Below, piece by piece: positions 8,695-18,260 of a stretch of DNA of 64,000 nt (the first letter of the stretch is position 1; every line of letters begins with the position of its first letter). The notes beneath the pieces were generated by a model. That model was given only the letters and a program-made list of their open reading frames with translations. It had not been told where the DNA came from and ran no database searches. Location: positions 1,302,001 to 1,366,000 of the forward strand of contig NC_003910.7 of the NCBI RefSeq assembly GCF_000012325.1, read 5' to 3'. Origin of the DNA: Colwellia psychrerythraea 34H (GTDB lineage: Bacteria; Pseudomonadota; Gammaproteobacteria; Enterobacterales; Alteromonadaceae). A program made the position numbers and the translations under genes.

Positions 8695-11592
8695 ATGACT
8701 TCAAAAACAATTGTTAACTCATTAGCTGAGTTAGAGCAAACTCAAGATTTTATCCGTCGCCACATTGGCCCTAGTGAATCAGAAACTCAAGCCATGTTAA
8801 ATGACCTTGGTGTAGAATCTGTTGATGCGTTAATTGATGAAATCGTACCAAGCGATATTCGTCTTGCCGATCTTCCAAATGTTGAAGAAAGTAAAACTGA
8901 AGTACAAGCATTGGCAGATTTAAAAGCCGTAGCTAGCTTAAATAAAGTGAATGACACTTATATCGGTTTAGGTTACTTCGGTACCTTAACACCGAACGTT
9001 ATTTTACGTAACGTACTAGAAAATCCAGGTTGGTATACAGCGTATACGCCGTACCAGCCAGAAATTGCTCAAGGTCGTTTAGAGTCATTATTAAACTACC
9101 AACAAATGTGTATAGACCTTACTGGTCTAGAGCTAGCTTCAGCTTCATTATTAGATGAAGGTACAGCAGCAGCAGAAGCAATGGCATTAGCCAAACGTGT
9201 TTCTAAAAACAAAAAATCAAACTTATTCTTTATCTCAGATGATGTTTACCCACAAACGATTGACGTTGTTAAGCAACGTGCAGAAATGTTTGGTTTTGAC
9301 ATTGTTGTTGCTCCAGCTGCAGATGCTGCAGAACACGACATTTTCGGCGCACTTATCCAATACCCTGGCGCCTCAGGTCAAGTAACAGATGTAAGTGAAT
9401 TGATTGCTAAAATTCATGACAATAAAGGTATTGTTGCAGTAGCTGCTGACATCATGAGCTTAGTATTATTGAAGTCTCCTGGTGAATTAGGCGCAGATGC
9501 TGTAATTGGTTCAAGCCAACGCTTTGGTGTTCCAATGGGTTACGGTGGTCCACACGCTGCATTCTTCACAACATTAGATAAATACAAACGTTCATTGCCT
9601 GGTCGTATTATCGGTGTTTCAAAAGACACACGCGGTAAAAACGCACTACGTATGGCTATGCAAACACGTGAGCAACATATACGTCGTGAAAAAGCCAACT
9701 CAAACGTTTGTACAGCGCAAGTATTACTAGCCAACATGGCAGCGTTCTACGCGGTTTACCACGGTCCTCAAGGTTTAAAAACTATTGCTAACCGTATTCA
9801 CCGTTTAGCTGACATTTTATGTTTAGGTACAGCAACTAAAGGCTTAACAGCTGTTCATGCTAACTACTTCGACACATTAACGTTTAACGTTGATAACAAA
9901 GACGAAATCGTTGCTCGTGCATTAGCTGCTAACGCTAACTTCCGCACAGACGTTGACGGTCAAATCTCAATCGCATTAGATGAAACCACAACACGTGAAA
10001 ACGTTGCACAACTTTTTGATATCTTATTAGGTGAAGGTCACGGTCTAAACGTGAGCGACCTTGATGACCAAATCGTTGCTTCAGGTCACTCATCAATTCC
10101 AGCGTCATTAGTACGTGAGTCAGCAATCTTAACTCACCCAGTATTTAACTCGTACCACAGCGAAACAGAAATGCTTCGTTATATCAAAAGACTTGAAAAC
10201 AAAGATTTAGCATTGAACCACTCAATGATTTCTTTAGGTTCTTGTACGATGAAGTTAAACGCAACTGCACAAATGATCCCAGTATCATGGCCTGAATTTG
10301 CTAACATGCATCCATTTGCACCAGTTAACCAAGCACAAGGTTACAAAGCAATGATTGATGAGCTAGCCAAATGGTTAGTAGAGTTAACGGGCTACGACAA
10401 AATGTCAATGCAACCTAACTCAGGTGCTCAAGGTGAATACGCTGGCTTAATCGCTATCAGCAAGTATCACGAAAGCCGTGGTGACTCGCATCGTAACATT
10501 TGTTTAATTCCAGCATCTGCTCACGGTACCAACCCAGCATCAGCCATGATGGTTGATATGAAAATTGTTATCGTTGCTTGTGATAAAGAAGGTAACGTTG
10601 ACATGGCCGACTTAAAAGCGAAAGCTGAAGAGTTAGCAGACAACCTTGCATGTATCATGATCACTTACCCGTCTACTCACGGTGTATATGAAACAACGAT
10701 TGCAGAAATCTGTAACATCATTCATGACAATGGCGGTCAAGTTTACCTTGATGGCGCGAACATGAACGCACAAGTAGGTTTAACTTCTCCAGGTTTCATC
10801 GGTGCTGATGTTTCTCACCTTAACTTGCACAAAACATTCGCTATTCCACATGGCGGCGGCGGCCCAGGTATGGGACCTATCGGCGTTAAGTCTCACTTAG
10901 CACCATTCTTGCCTGATCATGCGTTAATTAACGTAGATGAAGCAACTAAAGGTAATGGCGCGGTTTCATCAGCTCCTTTCGGTAGTGCTAGTATTTTACC
11001 TATCACTTACCTTTACATTGCCTTGTTAGGTAAAAAAGGTGTTACTGACGCGACTAAATACGCAATTACTAACGCTAACTACGTATCTAAAAAATTAAGC
11101 GAACATTACCCAATTTTATATTCAGGTAAAAACGGCCGTGTTGCTCATGAGTGTATTGTTGATTTACGTCCGCTTAAAGCATCTTCAGGTGTTACTGAAG
11201 TTGATATGGCTAAACGCTTAATGGATTACGGTTTCCATTCTCCAACTATGTCGTTCCCAGTAGCGGGCACGTTCATGATTGAGCCAACGGAATCAGAATC
11301 TAAAGTTGAGCTTGACCGTTTCATCGAAGCAATGGTTTGTATTCGTGATGAAGTACGTAAAGTTGAATCAGGTGAGTGGGCATCAGATAACAACCCACTA
11401 CACAATGCACCACATACATTAGCGGATATTACTGAACCATGGGATCGTCCTTACTCGATTCAAGAAGCAGTATTCCCGGTAGTAGCAGTAACGGCTAACA
11501 AATTCTGGCCAACTGTTAACCGTATTGATGATGTATTCGGAGACAGAAACTTAATTTGTTCATGTCCTCCAATCGAAAGCTATATTGACTAG
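8695..11592 (+). CDS. gcvP: glycine dehydrogenase (decarboxylating), P protein
   Basis: PLP enzyme that decarboxylates glycine and loads the aminomethyl group on GcvH. The 965-residue single-chain form has two homologous halves. The PLP lysine is Lys713 in [17 protein letters not shown]. The N-terminal half has the GYYGT-like motif [14 protein letters not shown]. Length equals that of other gammaproteobacterial GcvP. Codon use is strongly biased, as expected for a highly expressed gene. The end of this gene is repeated in decayed form about 1.1 kb downstream. Confidence 0.97.
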   Translation: MTSKTIVNSLAELEQTQDFIRRHIGPSESETQAMLNDLGVESVDALIDEIVPSDIRLADLPNVEESKTEVQALADLKAVASLNKVNDTYIGLGYFGTLTPNVILRNVLENPGWYTAYTPYQPEIAQGRLESLLNYQQMCIDLTGLELASASLLDEGTAAAEAMALAKRVSKNKKSNLFFISDDVYPQTIDVVKQRAEMFGFDIVVAPAADAAEHDIFGALIQYPGASGQVTDVSELIAKIHDNKGIVAVAADIMSLVLLKSPGELGADAVIGSSQRFGVPMGYGGPHAAFFTTLDKYKRSLPGRIIGVSKDTRGKNALRMAMQTREQHIRREKANSNVCTAQVLLANMAAFYAVYHGPQGLKTIANRIHRLADILCLGTATKGLTAVHANYFDTLTFNVDNKDEIVARALAANANFRTDVDGQISIALDETTTRENVAQLFDILLGEGHGLNVSDLDDQIVASGHSSIPASLVRESAILTHPVFNSYHSETEMLRYIKRLENKDLALNHSMISLGSCTMKLNATAQMIPVSWPEFANMHPFAPVNQAQGYKAMIDELAKWLVELTGYDKMSMQPNSGAQGEYAGLIAISKYHESRGDSHRNICLIPASAHGTNPASAMMVDMKIVIVACDKEGNVDMADLKAKAEELADNLACIMITYPSTHGVYETTIAEICNIIHDNGGQVYLDGANMNAQVGLTSPGFIGADVSHLNLHKTFAIPHGGGGPGMGPIGVKSHLAPFLPDHALINVDEATKGNGAVSSAPFGSASILPITYLYIALLGKKGVTDATKYAITNANYVSKKLSEHYPILYSGKNGRVAHECIVDLRPLKASSGVTEVDMAKRLMDYGFHSPTMSFPVAGTFMIEPTESESKVELDRFIEAMVCIRDEVRKVESGEWASDNNPLHNAPHTLADITEPWDRPYSIQEAVFPVVAVTANKFWPTVNRIDDVFGDRNLICSCPPIESYID

Positions 11593-11615
11593 TTAACCAG
11601 TTGATATAGAACAAT

Positions 11616-11644
11616 AAAAAGCGAGCTTCGGCTCGCTTTTTTGT
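11616..11644 (+). terminator. gcv operon rho-independent terminator
   Basis: AAAAAGCGAGC (11616-11626), loop TTCG, GCTCGCTTTTT (11631-11641), then further T. The UUCG tetraloop makes this a strong terminator 24 bases after the gcvP stop. Confidence 0.9.
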
Positions 11645-11827
11645 GTCAGTACTTTATAGTCTGAACATGTTTTATTAGCTTGGTTATTAGTTCGATCATA
11701 GAAAAGTAATTAGATTTATGTAGATGAAGGCAGATTCACTAGTAAAAAGATCAATGCTTTAGTCAGTACACTTTTATTTTGATATTATTGAATTGTTGTT
11801 AAGTTGTGATAGCCAAATAAAGGTCCT

Positions 11828-12646
11828 ATGAAGTCTATTTTTTTTCTGTTTTTATTTTATTCTGTAGCGTTAATGCCATTGTACGGGAAAGCTAGCGATA
11901 GAGTATTAGCCTATGTTGAGCGAATACCGCCGTATGTATTGATTAGTAATAATAATATTACAGGCTCAACAATAGATATTTTAAATGAAGCCTTAAAAGA
12001 AAGTGATGTTGATATACATTATCAAGAAATTAACTGGTCTAGAGCTTTACATGATAGCGAAAGTAGACCAAATATCATCTTAACAGGACTTAATAGAAAC
12101 GCCTTTCGAGAAGACAAATTTCATTGGTTATATAAAGTGCCCGTTCATACCAGTAGACAACGATATTTTTTATGGCAATTAAAAAGCAAATCTGCAGAGA
12201 ATAAAAAAAGAGGCTTAAAGAATGCTTTTATCTCAGTGATGCAGGGTGATCATAAAAGTAAATCTTATAAAAGTTACGTTGAAGGTTTAGGCTACCAAGC
12301 CAATATTTATCCTGTAGGAAGCCGTGAACAGGTTATTCATATGCTGTTTAAAGGGCGCGTAGATTACATACTTGGTGGTGAACTCAATAACGCATGGAGA
12401 GTAAAAGGTTTGGGCTATGACCCTGATATGATTGAGCGGGTAGTAGAGGTTCCAAATACGAGTCAAGGTTTATACATAGCGATAGGAAAGCATACGGATA
12501 TTAAGTTTGTTAACAAAATTAGAAAAGCGTTGGCTGATTTAGAACAAAGTGGGAGAGTAAACGAGATTATGTCACTATGGTTGAAAAAGACTGAAAAAAC
12601 GTCCCCATCTGAGAATACGCAAACAAAGCGTACAGTTGATGAATAA
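11828..12646 (+). CDS. periplasmic solute-binding-like protein (SBP type 3)
   Basis: Secreted protein resembling the substrate-binding proteins of amino-acid ABC transporters (SBP_bac_3 fold). Residues 1-22 look like a signal peptide (MKSIFFLFLFYSVALMPLYG, then KASD). The mature part starts with VLAYVERIPPYVL and has ITGSTIDILNEAL, WSRAL, a second-lobe VDYILGGELNNAWRV, and ends with MSLWLKKTEK. No permease or ATPase gene is nearby, so a sensing or scavenging role is as likely as transport. It sits alone between gcvP and a decayed copy of the gcvP tail, which suggests it arrived by insertion at the gcvP 3' end. Ligand unknown. Confidence 0.75.
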   Translation: MKSIFFLFLFYSVALMPLYGKASDRVLAYVERIPPYVLISNNNITGSTIDILNEALKESDVDIHYQEINWSRALHDSESRPNIILTGLNRNAFREDKFHWLYKVPVHTSRQRYFLWQLKSKSAENKKRGLKNAFISVMQGDHKSKSYKSYVEGLGYQANIYPVGSREQVIHMLFKGRVDYILGGELNNAWRVKGLGYDPDMIERVVEVPNTSQGLYIAIGKHTDIKFVNKIRKALADLEQSGRVNEIMSLWLKKTEKTSPSENTQTKRTVDE

Positions 12647-12651
12647 GTAGT

Positions 12652-12750
12652 AACTTAATTTGTTTATGTCCTACAGCGCTAACTTGTGTGTATTAGTTAA
12701 CTACTTGATATAGAATATAAAAAAGCGAGCTTAAGCTCGCTTTTTTTGTT
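12652..12750 (+). pseudogene. decayed duplicate of the gcvP 3' end
   Basis: The block AACTTAATTTGTTTATGTCC (from 12652) matches the last codons of gcvP (from 11548) almost base for base. After a diverged middle it again matches the sequence around the gcvP stop, TAGTTAAC...TTGATATAGAA, and continues into a copy of the terminator. Only the last dozen or so codons are represented. It is a non-functional remnant, important as a mark of how the intervening gene arrived. Confidence 0.75.
12719..12747 (+). terminator. rho-independent terminator, copy of the gcvP terminator
   Basis: GCGAGCTTAAGCTCGC is a perfect palindrome (12725-12740), flanked by A-run and T-run. It has the same stem as the gcvP terminator but with TTAA in place of TTCG. 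Confidence 0.88.
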
Positions 12751-12809
12751 TTTACATGTGTTATGATTTTCACCATTAATTCTTGAAATCAGATCAGATA
12801 GGGAAATCA

Positions 12810-14684
12810 ATGTCTAAATACTCAGTTAAAGATCTCGCTCAATTTATTAAAAAATCAAAGGAAAGTGATACACCATTTGTTTTATTTACAGGAGCCGGTT
12901 GTTCGAAGTCAGCGGGTATACCATTGGCAGGAGAGCTTGTAGAAAAAATTAATGAAGATTTTGAACTTGAACTTAAGGGACTTTCTAAAGACGATAGACA
13001 AAATTACGGTAAATGTATGTCTGTTCTCGTTAAAGAGGATCGACGTAAACTGATTAGCGATTATATTAGTAAAGCTAAGATTAATTGGACTCATATTGCA
13101 ATAGCTTTACTTATAGAAAAGGGATATTTTCAAAGAGTCTTAACCTTTAATTTTGATAATTTATTGGCAAGGAGCAGCGGACTATTAGGCCTTTATCCAG
13201 CAACTTATGATTTAACGACCGCGGATCTTGATTTGCATAACTTAATTGTTGAACCAGCAGTAGTTCATATTCATGGGCAGAGTCATGGTTTTACTTTATT
13301 AAATAGTGATGAAGAGACTTCTAAACATGCGGAGAGCTTGGAAAATTTTATTGCTTCTACACTAAATCAGTCACCAACATTATTTGTTGGTTATAGCGGT
13401 TATGCTGATGCATTCTTCCCTATTTTAGAGAAAAAATATACAGGGCAACACAGGTTGTTCTGGTCGGGGCGCTCAAAGAAAGAACCCGAGCATTTAAGTA
13501 CTTCCTTATTAAAAAACTATGGAAGTTTTGCCCATTATATTCAGGGCGAAGATTCCGATATATTTTTTATAGAGTTAGCTCAAGAACTCGGCTGTTTTCC
13601 CCCTAAAATATTTGAAAATCCATATGATCATTTATTAGATGAACTAAAGCATGTAACAGACTTTCCACTACATGAGTCTATACATCGAGATTTATTTGCG
13701 AAAATTAAAAAACAATTAAAGAATGATAGTGAGCAATATTTAAAAGAAAGCCTTTTAGATACAGATAAATTATTAATAGAAGGAAGATATCAAGAGTTGA
13801 TAGATTTATATGACAACAACTCAAAATTATTAGAAACTGACCTAGATAACATAGCATTAGCTTATCTTCGTCAATGTAATGATTTAATTCGCAATACTAA
13901 TGATTTTGAACTTGAGGAGATTAAAGCAACAGTCATTGAAAATTATTCAAAAGCGCTTGAAGTTAAAAAAGATTTTTATTTAGCACCATTTAATCTTGGG
14001 GTTTTTTATAAAGATTTAGCAAGTTTTACTTCTGAGAAAGGTGTTAAAAAAATATATGTTGAAAGGGAAATAGAGCAGTATCGAAAGTCTATCTTGATTA
14101 ATGCTAATGATTATTTTACTTATAACAACTTGTGCTCTGCATTATTAGTTTTATCCGATTTTACAGAAGACTTTGAAATTAAAGAAACTTTAATATTTGA
14201 AGCTTTAGGAGCTTCAGAGCAAGCTATAAAAATTGATGATAAAGAATGGAATGCATATTGTTTATTTGGTCAAGCATATTTTACATTAGGTGAAATCAAA
14301 ACAGTAAGTAATGATAAAGAAAAATACTTTAAATTAGCTTTGAATTATTTTGATTCATCTAATATGGCAAAGCCTAATAATGAATTTATATTAGACACCT
14401 CAGGGCTAATTTGCTTAAAATTATATACCTTAACAGCTAAAAAATATTTTTTAGATAAAAGTTTTGAATATTTAAATGAACTTGACAGACTCAATCCCAA
14501 AAAGGTGTATAACTTAGCGTGTGCATATGCTTTAAATCTGCAGCTTGATAAGTGTAGAGCAATGCTTGAGCGAGCTTTAGCTTCAGATACATTACCTTCT
14601 AAAATGCATTTGTTGAAAGATAAAGACTTAGACGTTGTTTGTGAATTAGAGTGGTTTAAAGAATTGATATCTAAAGCTAACTAA
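12810..14684 (+). CDS. SIR2-domain protein with C-terminal TPR-like repeats (candidate defence protein)
   Basis: N-terminal SIR2-like domain (about 18-260): NAD-binding FTGAGCSKSAGIP (Gly28-Gly30), TFNFDNLL with Asn114 and Asp116, catalytic HIHG with His155, and VGYSG near 198. There is no zinc-binding CxxC pair, as in prokaryotic defence sirtuins rather than deacetylases. The C-terminal 300 residues are helical and repeat-like (for example KALEVKKDFYLAPFNLG, NAYCLFGQAYFTLG, YFDSSNMAKPNNEF), which fits TPR repeats. In families such as ThsA and DSR, SIR2 domains degrade NAD on phage infection; whether this one does is inference. The ATG at 12810 follows AGGG; a TTG at 12783 is in frame. The gene is very AT-rich and lies in an accessory region. 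Confidence 0.82.
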   Translation: MSKYSVKDLAQFIKKSKESDTPFVLFTGAGCSKSAGIPLAGELVEKINEDFELELKGLSKDDRQNYGKCMSVLVKEDRRKLISDYISKAKINWTHIAIALLIEKGYFQRVLTFNFDNLLARSSGLLGLYPATYDLTTADLDLHNLIVEPAVVHIHGQSHGFTLLNSDEETSKHAESLENFIASTLNQSPTLFVGYSGYADAFFPILEKKYTGQHRLFWSGRSKKEPEHLSTSLLKNYGSFAHYIQGEDSDIFFIELAQELGCFPPKIFENPYDHLLDELKHVTDFPLHESIHRDLFAKIKKQLKNDSEQYLKESLLDTDKLLIEGRYQELIDLYDNNSKLLETDLDNIALAYLRQCNDLIRNTNDFELEEIKATVIENYSKALEVKKDFYLAPFNLGVFYKDLASFTSEKGVKKIYVEREIEQYRKSILINANDYFTYNNLCSALLVLSDFTEDFEIKETLIFEALGASEQAIKIDDKEWNAYCLFGQAYFTLGEIKTVSNDKEKYFKLALNYFDSSNMAKPNNEFILDTSGLICLKLYTLTAKKYFLDKSFEYLNELDRLNPKKVYNLACAYALNLQLDKCRAMLERALASDTLPSKMHLLKDKDLDVVCELEWFKELISKAN

Positions 14685-14692
14685 AAAAAATT

Positions 14693-15201
14693 GTCGCGGT
14701 GGCGACGACACCCAAAGGGAAGCTGCCTCCGGCCTCCCTTTGGAATCCCTCGGAGCTGCTACATCAAACGTAATCCTGCATTCAGTACAATACTTCGACG
14801 TAACAGCAATGAAGGCACATCCATGTGCAACATTCCTTCTGCCATCATCCATGATGGCAATACGTGAATATTGTGCCTCACTCCGGCGTTTGAAGAAGCA
14901 GGCTTGGAGTTCGTTGATGCAGTGTGTTTTTTTACTATTAAAGAACTCTACTGTTATTTTTGAAAATGAGCATAGCCACAATTGCCTATTCCCATCTCAG
15001 CGTTGAAAGTTTAATCTTTATCAGCAGTTAATCGATGACAGCCATGGATGGCTGGAACTGACGTCGCGCAGGGACGAGCATTCGTCAGGTATCGATAACT
15101 GCAAAAATTTAACTTTCAGTTTTAGCTGAGTAGGGCGCCACGGGGATTCCAAAGGGGCTTTTGGCGTGTAACGCACCTTTGGGTGTAGTCGCCACCGCGA
15201 C
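14693..15201. mobile_element. MITE-like 509-bp element with 26-bp terminal inverted repeats
   Basis: The left end GTCGCGGTGGCGACGACACC... (14693-14718) and the right end (15176-15201) are inverted copies that differ at one of 26 positions. A second inverted pair lies inside (CCTTTGGAATCCC near 14738; inverted near 15142-15155). The left end also folds on itself: CCAAAGGGA (14712-14720) pairs with TCCCTTTGG (14735-14743). Further palindromes such as GCCATCATCCATGATGGC and AGCCATGGATGGCT occur inside. Small open frames inside resemble no protein. No transposase is present, so it would be non-autonomous. It starts eight bases after the SIR2 gene. Confidence 0.7.
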
Positions 15202-15458
15202 GCCAGACAGGGAATGAAACTCCAAGCAGCTCCATTCAAAATTAACTAGGACACGCACTGTTAATTATTATTCCACTATCAAGGTGATGACTTACTCTTT
15301 ATTAACATAAGTATCTGACTTTAGGTGTGTTCATATCAATAATAGTTTGTTATTTTAACGTAATATATTCATCAGATTGGCTTACTAGATTATGGTGGGT
15401 AAAATCCCTAACCCTTTCTAAGACACCAAAAAACAAATTAAACTGGGAGAAATAAACA

Positions 15459-15809
15459 ATGGTAAACATGTTAATTACATATCAACTTAATGACGGTGAT
15501 GTTATTGAAATTAATCATCCACAAGAGTTTGAGTTTAAAGATTTAGATGGCAACAGTTTAGGCAATGCTGAGGTTATCAAACGTCATAATAATGATCTAA
15601 TATTGGCTGAAGCCGCTTTTGTAATCTCAGCCGAACATGAGAAAATTACTATACCAAGCGATGCTGCATTCATGGAATCAAAAGCAGGGGTAAAACAACC
15701 TTTTGACTTTAATGGCCTGGTAAAATGCTGTGGTTTTACTTCTGTTAAATATAAATTTGATAGACAAGGTGATGTGAGCTCTGATTGGATTGTCGCTTAC
15801 CCTCATTAA
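15459..15809 (+). CDS. hypothetical protein
   Basis: Not recognised. The 116-residue acidic protein has no signal peptide or membrane segment. It looks beta-rich (MLITYQLNDGDVIEINHPQEFEFKDLDGNSLG) and has a CC pair in GLVKCCGFTSVKYKF near residue 87. A GGGAGAA ribosome site lies just upstream of the ATG, which supports real translation. It sits between the 509-bp element and a partial copy of that element's end, in the accessory stretch after the SIR2 gene, and is convergent with the small lipoprotein-like gene. Confidence 0.6.
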   Translation: MVNMLITYQLNDGDVIEINHPQEFEFKDLDGNSLGNAEVIKRHNNDLILAEAAFVISAEHEKITIPSDAAFMESKAGVKQPFDFNGLVKCCGFTSVKYKFDRQGDVSSDWIVAYPH

Positions 15810-15839
15810 TAATTGGGGCAGAGTCAATTTAAATATTTA

Positions 15840-15893
15840 GTCGCGATAGCGACGACACCCAAAAAAAGAAGGAGGCTGTCTGCCTCCATTCTT
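15840..15893. repeat. solo end copy of the 14.7-kb element plus hairpin
   Basis: GTCGCGATAGCGACGACACC (from 15840) repeats the left end of the 14693-15201 element with a few changes in the loop. It is followed by a hairpin GGAGGC-TGTCT-GCCTCC (15871-15887) that may also serve as a terminator between two convergent genes. Confidence 0.6.
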
Positions 15894-15898
15894 GCTAA

Positions 15899-16162
15899 CT
15901 AGTTCACTTGTTGGTGTGAATGATTCGACTTACCCTCTTTGGCAATAAGGTGTGTTTCATCCATTTCTTTTTCAAGTTTTCCTGCAAAAACTTGGTAAAT
16001 ATCAATTTCTTTAAGTTTATTGCTTTTCGCCTTTTCTACACTAACAAGAAAATCATCTACATCATGTATATGAGGCACGGTCATATCGACCCCACCACTG
16101 CAAGCAATGACATTACAGCTAAAAACTATTGGTAAAATGGACATTAATACAAATTTATTCAT
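15899..16162 (-). CDS. small predicted lipoprotein
   Basis: Not recognised at family level. From the ATG at 16162, which follows a good AGGAGAG ribosome site, the protein has 87 residues. A signal peptide MNKFVLMSILPIVFSCNVIAC ends in VIAC, a plausible lipobox with the acylated Cys at about residue 21. The mature part is charged, with several His near the middle and the C-terminus (PHIHDV, HSHQQ), so metal binding is possible. The frame is open nine codons further upstream. It lies 66 bases downstream of the alkylsulfatase on the same strand. Confidence 0.6.
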   Translation of the reverse strand: MNKFVLMSILPIVFSCNVIACSGGVDMTVPHIHDVDDFLVSVEKAKSNKLKEIDIYQVFAGKLEKEMDETHLIAKEGKSNHSHQQVN

Positions 16163-16227
16163 CTTTACTCTCCTAAATAAAAAGAACATACCACCACCGT
16201 GGTATGTTCAGTTTTTAGCTTTCGCTT

Positions 16228-18135
16228 CTAACGTAAAGTTACTTTAGGATTTTCAGCCGGTTTGTCGAATAATCCAAAGAATTCAGATACAGATTTTGCA
16301 TCACCACTTATTTGGATGTAACCGTCTTTAACTGCTTGCACAAAATCGATCTTACCCACTAACAATCCTAAGAATACAGGCTTGGTTAGTTTCACTGTTG
16401 CTTTTGGTTGACCTTGGTAATCTTTATGGAACTGAGCAACACTACGACGAATTTCAAGTGCGTGTGTTTCTTGGTAATCACCAAATTCAAAAGCAATGGT
16501 AAAGTGTTTATCTTGGCTACGTTGTGCGTTCAAACTAAAGCGCATAGCGCCAACAAGTTGTGAAGGCTCGAACTCTGCCATTAAATCAGGTGCTTGTAGA
16601 TTAATTTTTTTCGAGTAATCAATCGTGCCATCAAGCTCTTGTGCTGAGGTTAAGTACCAGTTACGCCAGTTGTTATTAGTTTCACGATAAGCAAGTTCAC
16701 GTAAAGCGATTGCCTTTAATAAACGAGGTTCCATATCTTCTAAATCAACACGAACCGCATGAGTAGCAAGTTCAGCACACCACTGAAAATCACCTGAATC
16801 ACACGCTTTAGTAGCCATGTTCATCATTTCATCTTTACCACCAACCATAGATACATAACGCTGAGAAGCAGTAACCGAATAGGTTGGGTTTAATGTGGTT
16901 GGGTCACCATCAAACCATCCCATTTCACCGACAAAGATTTGTTTAGCGGCATGACGAATAGAGCCATAAAAGTCACCTAACCATGGGTGGCTTACTAAGT
17001 GTTTAGGAAGCTTAATTTCGCGGATCAAATCTTCTTGAGTCGCCCCGTTATTTATCGCTTTAATAGACTGATCGTAGGTGTATTGAATAGCATCACGATA
17101 AGACGTTAAGGTATTATCTACATGCTTACTACCAACAACGGGGCGTCCATGAGAAACCATCATTGCTTGAGCGTTGTACTCAAGTAAGGTATCTACACCT
17201 GGGAACCAAACACTTGGGTCACGATACTGTGTACCACGAATAGTGTGCAAGTTAGGAAAGCTTTCGCCTTGTATAACTTCTGAGCCAAACAGCATGTTAA
17301 AGTCAGGGAAGTACGCAGTAATTTCGTCGGATGCTTCAGAAGGAACATGTTTAAATTCAACTTTCACTCCTGCAATTGTCATTGCTAGCTGGCCATTTTT
17401 ACCTTTAACTAAGGTATTTGGCGCAATTAAACTATGCTCATTAATTTCAAAATCAGGACCTAAACCACCGTTAATACGTCCGTTTTCATTGACAGAAAGC
17501 AATGTACCTAATGAGTAATCAACGCGGAAACCAAGAGCCGGACCAGTACCACCCATAGAGCCTTTTACCACATTAGTCATAAAAGTATCGTGTGCAATAA
17601 TCAACGCTTTTTCAGCACCTTCAATACCACGAACACCAGCATAATGATCAGGATGCCAATGCGAATACATAATCGCCGCTACTGGTTTTTTATTACCGGT
17701 AACTTTACGAAAATCATCCATAACATTTTTCATTTTGTCTACTGATTCGACAGGATCTAAGATCAACAAACCATTATCACCGTCAACAATCATGGGTGAA
17801 GTTAAACCATAGCCATAGACTTGATAGAATTTCTCTTTATAGGAAAAGATGCCCTTTTTCATTTTTTTAGAGTGAGCCGTTAGCTCTGGATGTACTTTAT
17901 TAGACACCCCATCAAAAGCATCATTTCCTCCCGTTGGTGTAAATGACATGTCTTTGTTGTCACCATGCCAGAAATGCGTTGCACCAGATCCTTTACCAAG
18001 GTAATAATCATGAGAAAGTGTCGGAATATTTACACTAACATCTTCAAAGCGATCTTTTTGGTTAGTAACGGCATTGCTCGTGTTCAATAGAGAACAAGCG
18101 AGTAGTAGTGATAAAGTAATAATGGATTTTTTCAT
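16228..18135 (-). CDS. alkyl sulfatase (SdsA1/BDS1-type metallo-beta-lactamase fold)
   Basis: Secreted hydrolase that cleaves sulfate from alkyl sulfate esters. From the ATG at 18135 it has 635 residues and a clear signal peptide (MKKSIITLSLLLACSLLNTSNA). The metallo-beta-lactamase domain carries HxHxDH (His159, His161, Asp163, His164 in MYSHWHPDHYAGV). Then come GSEVIQGESFPN, MVSHGRPVVG, the alkylsulfatase dimerisation domain, and a C-terminal SCP2-like domain (about 515-630). This order matches SdsA1-type enzymes. A LysR regulator is divergent and an 18-bp palindrome lies between them. Substrate range cannot be read from the sequence. Confidence 0.86.
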   Translation of the reverse strand: MKKSIITLSLLLACSLLNTSNAVTNQKDRFEDVSVNIPTLSHDYYLGKGSGATHFWHGDNKDMSFTPTGGNDAFDGVSNKVHPELTAHSKKMKKGIFSYKEKFYQVYGYGLTSPMIVDGDNGLLILDPVESVDKMKNVMDDFRKVTGNKKPVAAIMYSHWHPDHYAGVRGIEGAEKALIIAHDTFMTNVVKGSMGGTGPALGFRVDYSLGTLLSVNENGRINGGLGPDFEINEHSLIAPNTLVKGKNGQLAMTIAGVKVEFKHVPSEASDEITAYFPDFNMLFGSEVIQGESFPNLHTIRGTQYRDPSVWFPGVDTLLEYNAQAMMVSHGRPVVGSKHVDNTLTSYRDAIQYTYDQSIKAINNGATQEDLIREIKLPKHLVSHPWLGDFYGSIRHAAKQIFVGEMGWFDGDPTTLNPTYSVTASQRYVSMVGGKDEMMNMATKACDSGDFQWCAELATHAVRVDLEDMEPRLLKAIALRELAYRETNNNWRNWYLTSAQELDGTIDYSKKINLQAPDLMAEFEPSQLVGAMRFSLNAQRSQDKHFTIAFEFGDYQETHALEIRRSVAQFHKDYQGQPKATVKLTKPVFLGLLVGKIDFVQAVKDGYIQISGDAKSVSEFFGLFDKPAENPKVTLR

Positions 18136-18211
18136 AATAATCTCTAAAGTCTGCAAGTGAAATTTGATGGAGCTATATTACGAAATACTAAAAGAAGATG
18201 GCTAATATATG

Positions 18212-18229
18212 ATATAAGTTAACTTATAT
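18212..18229. promoter_or_regulatory. 18-bp perfect palindrome between alkylsulfatase and LysR gene
   Basis: ATATAAGTTAACTTATAT reads the same on both strands. It lies 77 bases upstream of the sulfatase start and 31 bases upstream of the LysR start. This is where a LysR operator would be expected. Confidence 0.6.
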
Positions 18230-18260
18230 TACTTATGGTTAATTCGATTAAGGTTAAGAA

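Noticed and set aside
11828..12646. Complete ABC transporter operon
   Set aside because: Only the binding-protein-like gene is present; no permease or ATPase gene lies near.
14646..15239. Short open frames inside the 509-bp element on both strands
   Set aside because: They follow the inverted repeats, have no ribosome sites and no protein-like pattern.
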